A stretch of 8,622 bases of DNA from Candidatus Brocadia sp. (GTDB taxonomy: Bacteria; Planctomycetota; Brocadiia; Brocadiales; Brocadiaceae). Shown here in pieces: positions 6,783-8,622 of the stretch. A program made the position numbers and the translations under genes. The notes beneath the pieces are model-generated. The model saw nothing but the letters and a program-made list of their open reading frames with translations, made no database searches and was not told where the DNA came from. The stretch's first letter is position 1, and the number at the start of each line of letters is the position of its first letter. The DNA lies in contig JAUQXU010000260.1 of the NCBI GenBank assembly GCA_030837935.1, forward strand, positions 1-8,622, given 5' to 3'.

Positions 6783-6851
6783 TTATGTTACGATAAAATT
6801 TAAACAGGAGAAAGGATGTTTGGGACGTCCTTCTTCGTCATTGTAACATAA
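6783..6851 (+). other. Nested stem-loop element (possible terminator or leader RNA)
   Basis: An outer perfect 9-bp inverted repeat, TTATGTTAC (6783-6791) with GTAACATAA (6843-6851), extends to 12 bp if one G-U pair is allowed (6783-6794 with 6840-6851). It encloses an inner 7-bp hairpin, AAGGATG (6812-6818) with CGTCCTT (6826-6832), again with one G-U pair, and a 7-nt loop. A perfect 14-nt AT palindrome (6848-6861) adjoins. It could end transcription of the 203-aa gene, but there is no U-run. It could also be a small RNA, or a short palindromic mobile repeat. Only the pairing is seen; folding energy was not computed. Confidence 0.45.
6816..6851 (+). CDS. Possible 11-codon leader peptide ORF
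   Basis: Within the stem-loop element, ATG (6816-6818) is preceded by AGGAG at good spacing (AGGAGAAAGGATG) and reads MFGTSFFVIVT before TAA at 6849-6851. The start codon lies in the inner hairpin and the stop in the outer stem, so translation and folding would compete. It is too short for coding statistics and could be chance. It sits about 65 nt upstream of the ACP promoter, so it would act on the ACP operon only if a longer transcript exists. Confidence 0.25.
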   Translation: MFGTSFFVIVT

Positions 6852-6917
6852 TATATATTATCAGACGCAGTAACGGGATTGCGATAAATGAAAATTTACA
6901 TTAGCTAAAGAATATTA

Positions 6918-6946
6918 TTGACAATATAAACTATGTCTGCTACTAT
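6918..6946 (+). promoter_or_regulatory. Promoter of the ACP-fabZ-fabF operon
   Basis: A perfect -35 TTGACA (6918-6923) is followed after the ideal 17 nt by TACTAT (6941-6946, 5/6 to the -10 consensus). Transcription should begin near 6953, giving a leader of about 60 nt. That leader contains CGCTAA (6951-6956) and TTAGCG (6984-6989), a 6-bp inverted repeat with a 27-nt loop, which might fold but is not a recognised riboswitch. It is the best promoter match on the plus strand. Confidence 0.6.
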
Positions 6947-7014
6947 CTTTCGCTAAGTTTAGGTTGTCATAGCTGATTAATGGTTAGCGTTGTCTATTTT
7001 GGAGGAGGAGAATT

Positions 7015-7284
7015 TTGAACACTGAAGAAATTGAAAAAGGTGTAACTGCCATAGTTGCTGAGGTTACAGAATTAGATGAAAAGGAAATTTGGGATAAAAG
7101 AGATGCGAATTTCTTTAAAGATCTTGAAATCGATTCTCTCTTAGCCCTTGAAATTCTTGCACTTATTGAAAAGAAATTTAAAGTGCAAATTCCCGAAGAA
7201 AAACTCGTCGATATTACATCGTTGAGCGCTACAATCGGTTTAACAAAGTCTGTTCTGTCGGAAAGCGGAAAACTTTCATCGTAA
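7015..7284 (+). CDS. Acyl carrier protein
   Basis: This 89-aa protein is the right size for a stand-alone ACP. The phosphopantetheine attachment site is Ser41 in DLEIDSLLALEI (helix 2), preceded by the acidic loop KRDANFFKDL and followed by an EKKFKVQIPEE helix 3 region. It carries growing acyl chains as thioesters to soluble partner enzymes. The start is TTG (7015-7017), chosen because a very strong GGAGGAGGAG sits 4 nt upstream; no upstream in-frame ATG precedes the family's helix 1. The site reads IDSLL rather than the DSLD of housekeeping AcpP, which suggests a specialised ACP rather than the main fatty-acid one. FabZ and FabF type genes follow on the same strand, so the three probably act together. 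Confidence 0.9.
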   Translation: MNTEEIEKGVTAIVAEVTELDEKEIWDKRDANFFKDLEIDSLLALEILALIEKKFKVQIPEEKLVDITSLSATIGLTKSVLSESGKLSS

Positions 7285-7355
7285 TGTGTTAATAGATAGT
7301 GTGACAATTTCAAGAGTAACGCGTTTGTGATTAATGAGATGGTGGACTATATAAA

Positions 7356-7811
7356 ATGATGTTTTTCGAGGAAATAAGATCTCTTCTTCCTCAAAAATAT
7401 CCTTTTTTGTTTATAGATAAAGTTATTGAGTTTGAAGAGGGAAAAAGAATTGTCTGCGTAAAAAATGTCTCTGGCAACGAGCCGGTATTTGTTGGACATT
7501 TCCCCGATTTTGCCATTATGCCTGGGGTACTGATTATTGAGGCGATGGCACAAGCTTCGATCATCCTGTTCAAAAAAAGTCTCCCTGCCAAAAACGATAG
7601 GGATGAAGTTTTTCTGCTGGCATCAGTTAATAATGCGCGGTTTACAAAACCAGTTTTTCCCGGCGATCAACTCTTCGTAGAAATAAACGTTGAAAAGATC
7701 GTATCGAAGGGAGCAATTGTTCAGGCATCGGTAAAGGTTGATGAAAAAGCAGTTGCTAAGGCAACGTTGACTTTTGGAATTGCCGATAAAAATACATTAG
7801 TATCTAGTTGA
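7356..7811 (+). CDS. FabZ-type 3-hydroxyacyl-ACP dehydratase
   Basis: This 151-aa single hot-dog-fold protein has the usual FabZ length. It opens with IRSLLPQKYPFLFIDKVIEF, close to the family start. The catalytic His is His48 in GHFPDF, and the acidic partner Glu62 is in MPGVLIIEAMAQ. NNARFTKPVFPGDQL (92-106) is the second conserved block. It should dehydrate 3-hydroxyacyl-ACP to trans-2-enoyl-ACP. The loop after His reads HFPDFAIMPG where standard FabZ has HFPG.P(V/I)MPG, so a conserved Gly and Pro are replaced; chain-length or substrate preference may differ. It lies 71 nt after the ACP gene, with no terminator between and only a weak ribosome binding site. A second ATG one codon later is an equally possible start. 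I leave the symbol blank because a specialised paralogue is likely. Confidence 0.88.
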   Translation: MMFFEEIRSLLPQKYPFLFIDKVIEFEEGKRIVCVKNVSGNEPVFVGHFPDFAIMPGVLIIEAMAQASIILFKKSLPAKNDRDEVFLLASVNNARFTKPVFPGDQLFVEINVEKIVSKGAIVQASVKVDEKAVAKATLTFGIADKNTLVSS

Positions 7812-7824
7812 TAAAATAATACCT

Positions 7825-8622
7825 ATGGATAAACGTGTAGTTATAACAGGAGTGGGAATGATCACTCCTATCGGGTCAGGGAAGGATGTATTCTGGAATG
7901 CCCTCATTGCTGGGGTATCTGGTGTAGACGAAGTATCATGCATTGATACTTCCGGATATAAGGTTCATAAGGGATGTGAGGTAAAAAACTTCAGTTATGC
8001 AGATTATATAAAAAACGGCGCCCTTAAAAAGATTGGTAAAGCTTCACAATTTGCCATTGCAGCCACAAAGCTTGCCTTAAACGATGCCGGGCTTATTCTG
8101 AATAACGTTGATTTGGAGAGGATTGGAGTTTCTGTAGGGACGACTGCGGGTGAAATACAAATCCTGGAAAAAGTTAATTATATTCGGTATAAAGATGGTG
8201 AAGATAAGGTAGACCCTGATTTGTTTTTAATGCATCCGTGCAATAATATTCCGGCTAATGTTGCCATTGAGTTTGGTTTTAAAGGGCCCAACACTATTAT
8301 CCCTACCGCCTGTGCAGCTGGCAATTATGCAATTGGATATGCGTATGATTTAATTAAGTTTGGACGGGTGGACATGATGATGGCCGGTGGTTCTGACCCT
8401 TTTTCAAAAGTTGCTTATACGGGTTTTGCCAGGCTCGGTGCCATTTCTCCTGAGATATGTCAACCTTTTGACAAAAACAGGAAAGGCATGATGGTGGGTG
8501 AGGGTGCAGGCATGCTTCTTTTAGAATCACTTGATCATGCAATGAAGAGAAATGCAAATATCTATGCCGAAATTATTGGCTACGGTCTTAGTTGTGATGC
8601 TTATCATATTACCATACCCCAT
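7825..8622 (+). CDS. FabF-type beta-ketoacyl-ACP synthase, N-terminal 266 residues (runs off right edge)
   Basis: My translation from the ATG at 7825 is open to the edge, giving about two thirds of a roughly 410-aa ketosynthase. It begins MDKRVVITGVGMITPIGSG, as in KAS II enzymes. The nucleophile is Cys163 in GPNTIIPTACAAGNYAIG. FDKNRKGMMVGEGAGMLLLE (215-234) is the conserved region after it, and the first catalytic His is probably His261 in SCDAYHIT. The second His and the C-terminal part lie beyond the window. It would condense malonyl-ACP with an acyl-ACP. The active-site motif TACAAGNYAIG and the following GGSDPFSKVAYTGF differ from housekeeping FabF (TACATGTHAIG, GG.EA), as in ketosynthases of specialised lipid or polyene pathways. 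It starts 13 nt after the FabZ stop and has no visible Shine-Dalgarno sequence, so translation may depend on upstream ribosomes. Confidence 0.92.
   Translation, partial: MDKRVVITGVGMITPIGSGKDVFWNALIAGVSGVDEVSCIDTSGYKVHKGCEVKNFSYADYIKNGALKKIGKASQFAIAATKLALNDAGLILNNVDLERIGVSVGTTAGEIQILEKVNYIRYKDGEDKVDPDLFLMHPCNNIPANVAIEFGFKGPNTIIPTACAAGNYAIGYAYDLIKFGRVDMMMAGGSDPFSKVAYTGFARLGAISPEICQPFDKNRKGMMVGEGAGMLLLESLDHAMKRNANIYAEIIGYGLSCDAYHITIPH

Noticed and set aside
8354..8557. Minus-strand ORF of 67 codons inside the ketosynthase gene
   Set aside because: Antisense to the conserved KAS core; a shadow frame.

Overview
The window reads as accessory and housekeeping DNA from an AT-rich Gram-negative-type bacterium. 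A signal-peptide-bearing outer-membrane beta-barrel protein implies an outer membrane. The mix of exopolysaccharide genes, queuosine-precursor genes and a divergent ACP-FabZ-FabF set recalls an anammox planctomycete (Brocadia/Kuenenia type). That is an impression from family resemblance; no rRNA or other marker is present to prove it.

Left part (1-3210 and on to 4447): surface polysaccharide functions. A radical SAM gene runs off the left edge on the minus strand. Behind its start lies a frameshifted remnant of an IS1634-like transposase, with a near-consensus promoter pointing towards the radical SAM gene. A family 2 glycosyltransferase (789-1787, +) converges with a two-gene minus-strand operon: an outer-membrane beta-barrel protein (GTG start at 4447) followed 1 nt later by a polyprenyl-phosphate sugar-1-phosphate transferase. 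The likely division of labour is priming of the lipid-linked repeat unit, extension by the glycosyltransferase, and passage or anchoring at the outer membrane.

Middle (4612-5923, minus): queE and queC, consecutive enzymes of preQ0 synthesis. The best queC start is a GTG only 4 nt after the queE stop, not the upstream ATG that would overlap queE by 92 nt.

Right part (6164-8622, plus): an uncharacterised 203-aa charged helical protein with a very strong ribosome binding site comes first. A 239-nt gap follows, holding a nested stem-loop element that contains an 11-codon ORF, and a TTGACA/TACTAT promoter. Then comes an acyl carrier protein (TTG start), a FabZ-type dehydratase with an altered active-site loop, and a FabF-type ketosynthase cut by the right edge. 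These three form a dissociated fatty-acid or polyketide-like elongation module. In an anammox genome, ladderane or other specialised lipid synthesis would be a reasonable hypothesis.

No tRNA, rRNA, CRISPR array or intact mobile element was found. Three of the complete genes (queC, the beta-barrel gene and the ACP gene) appear to use GTG or TTG starts.
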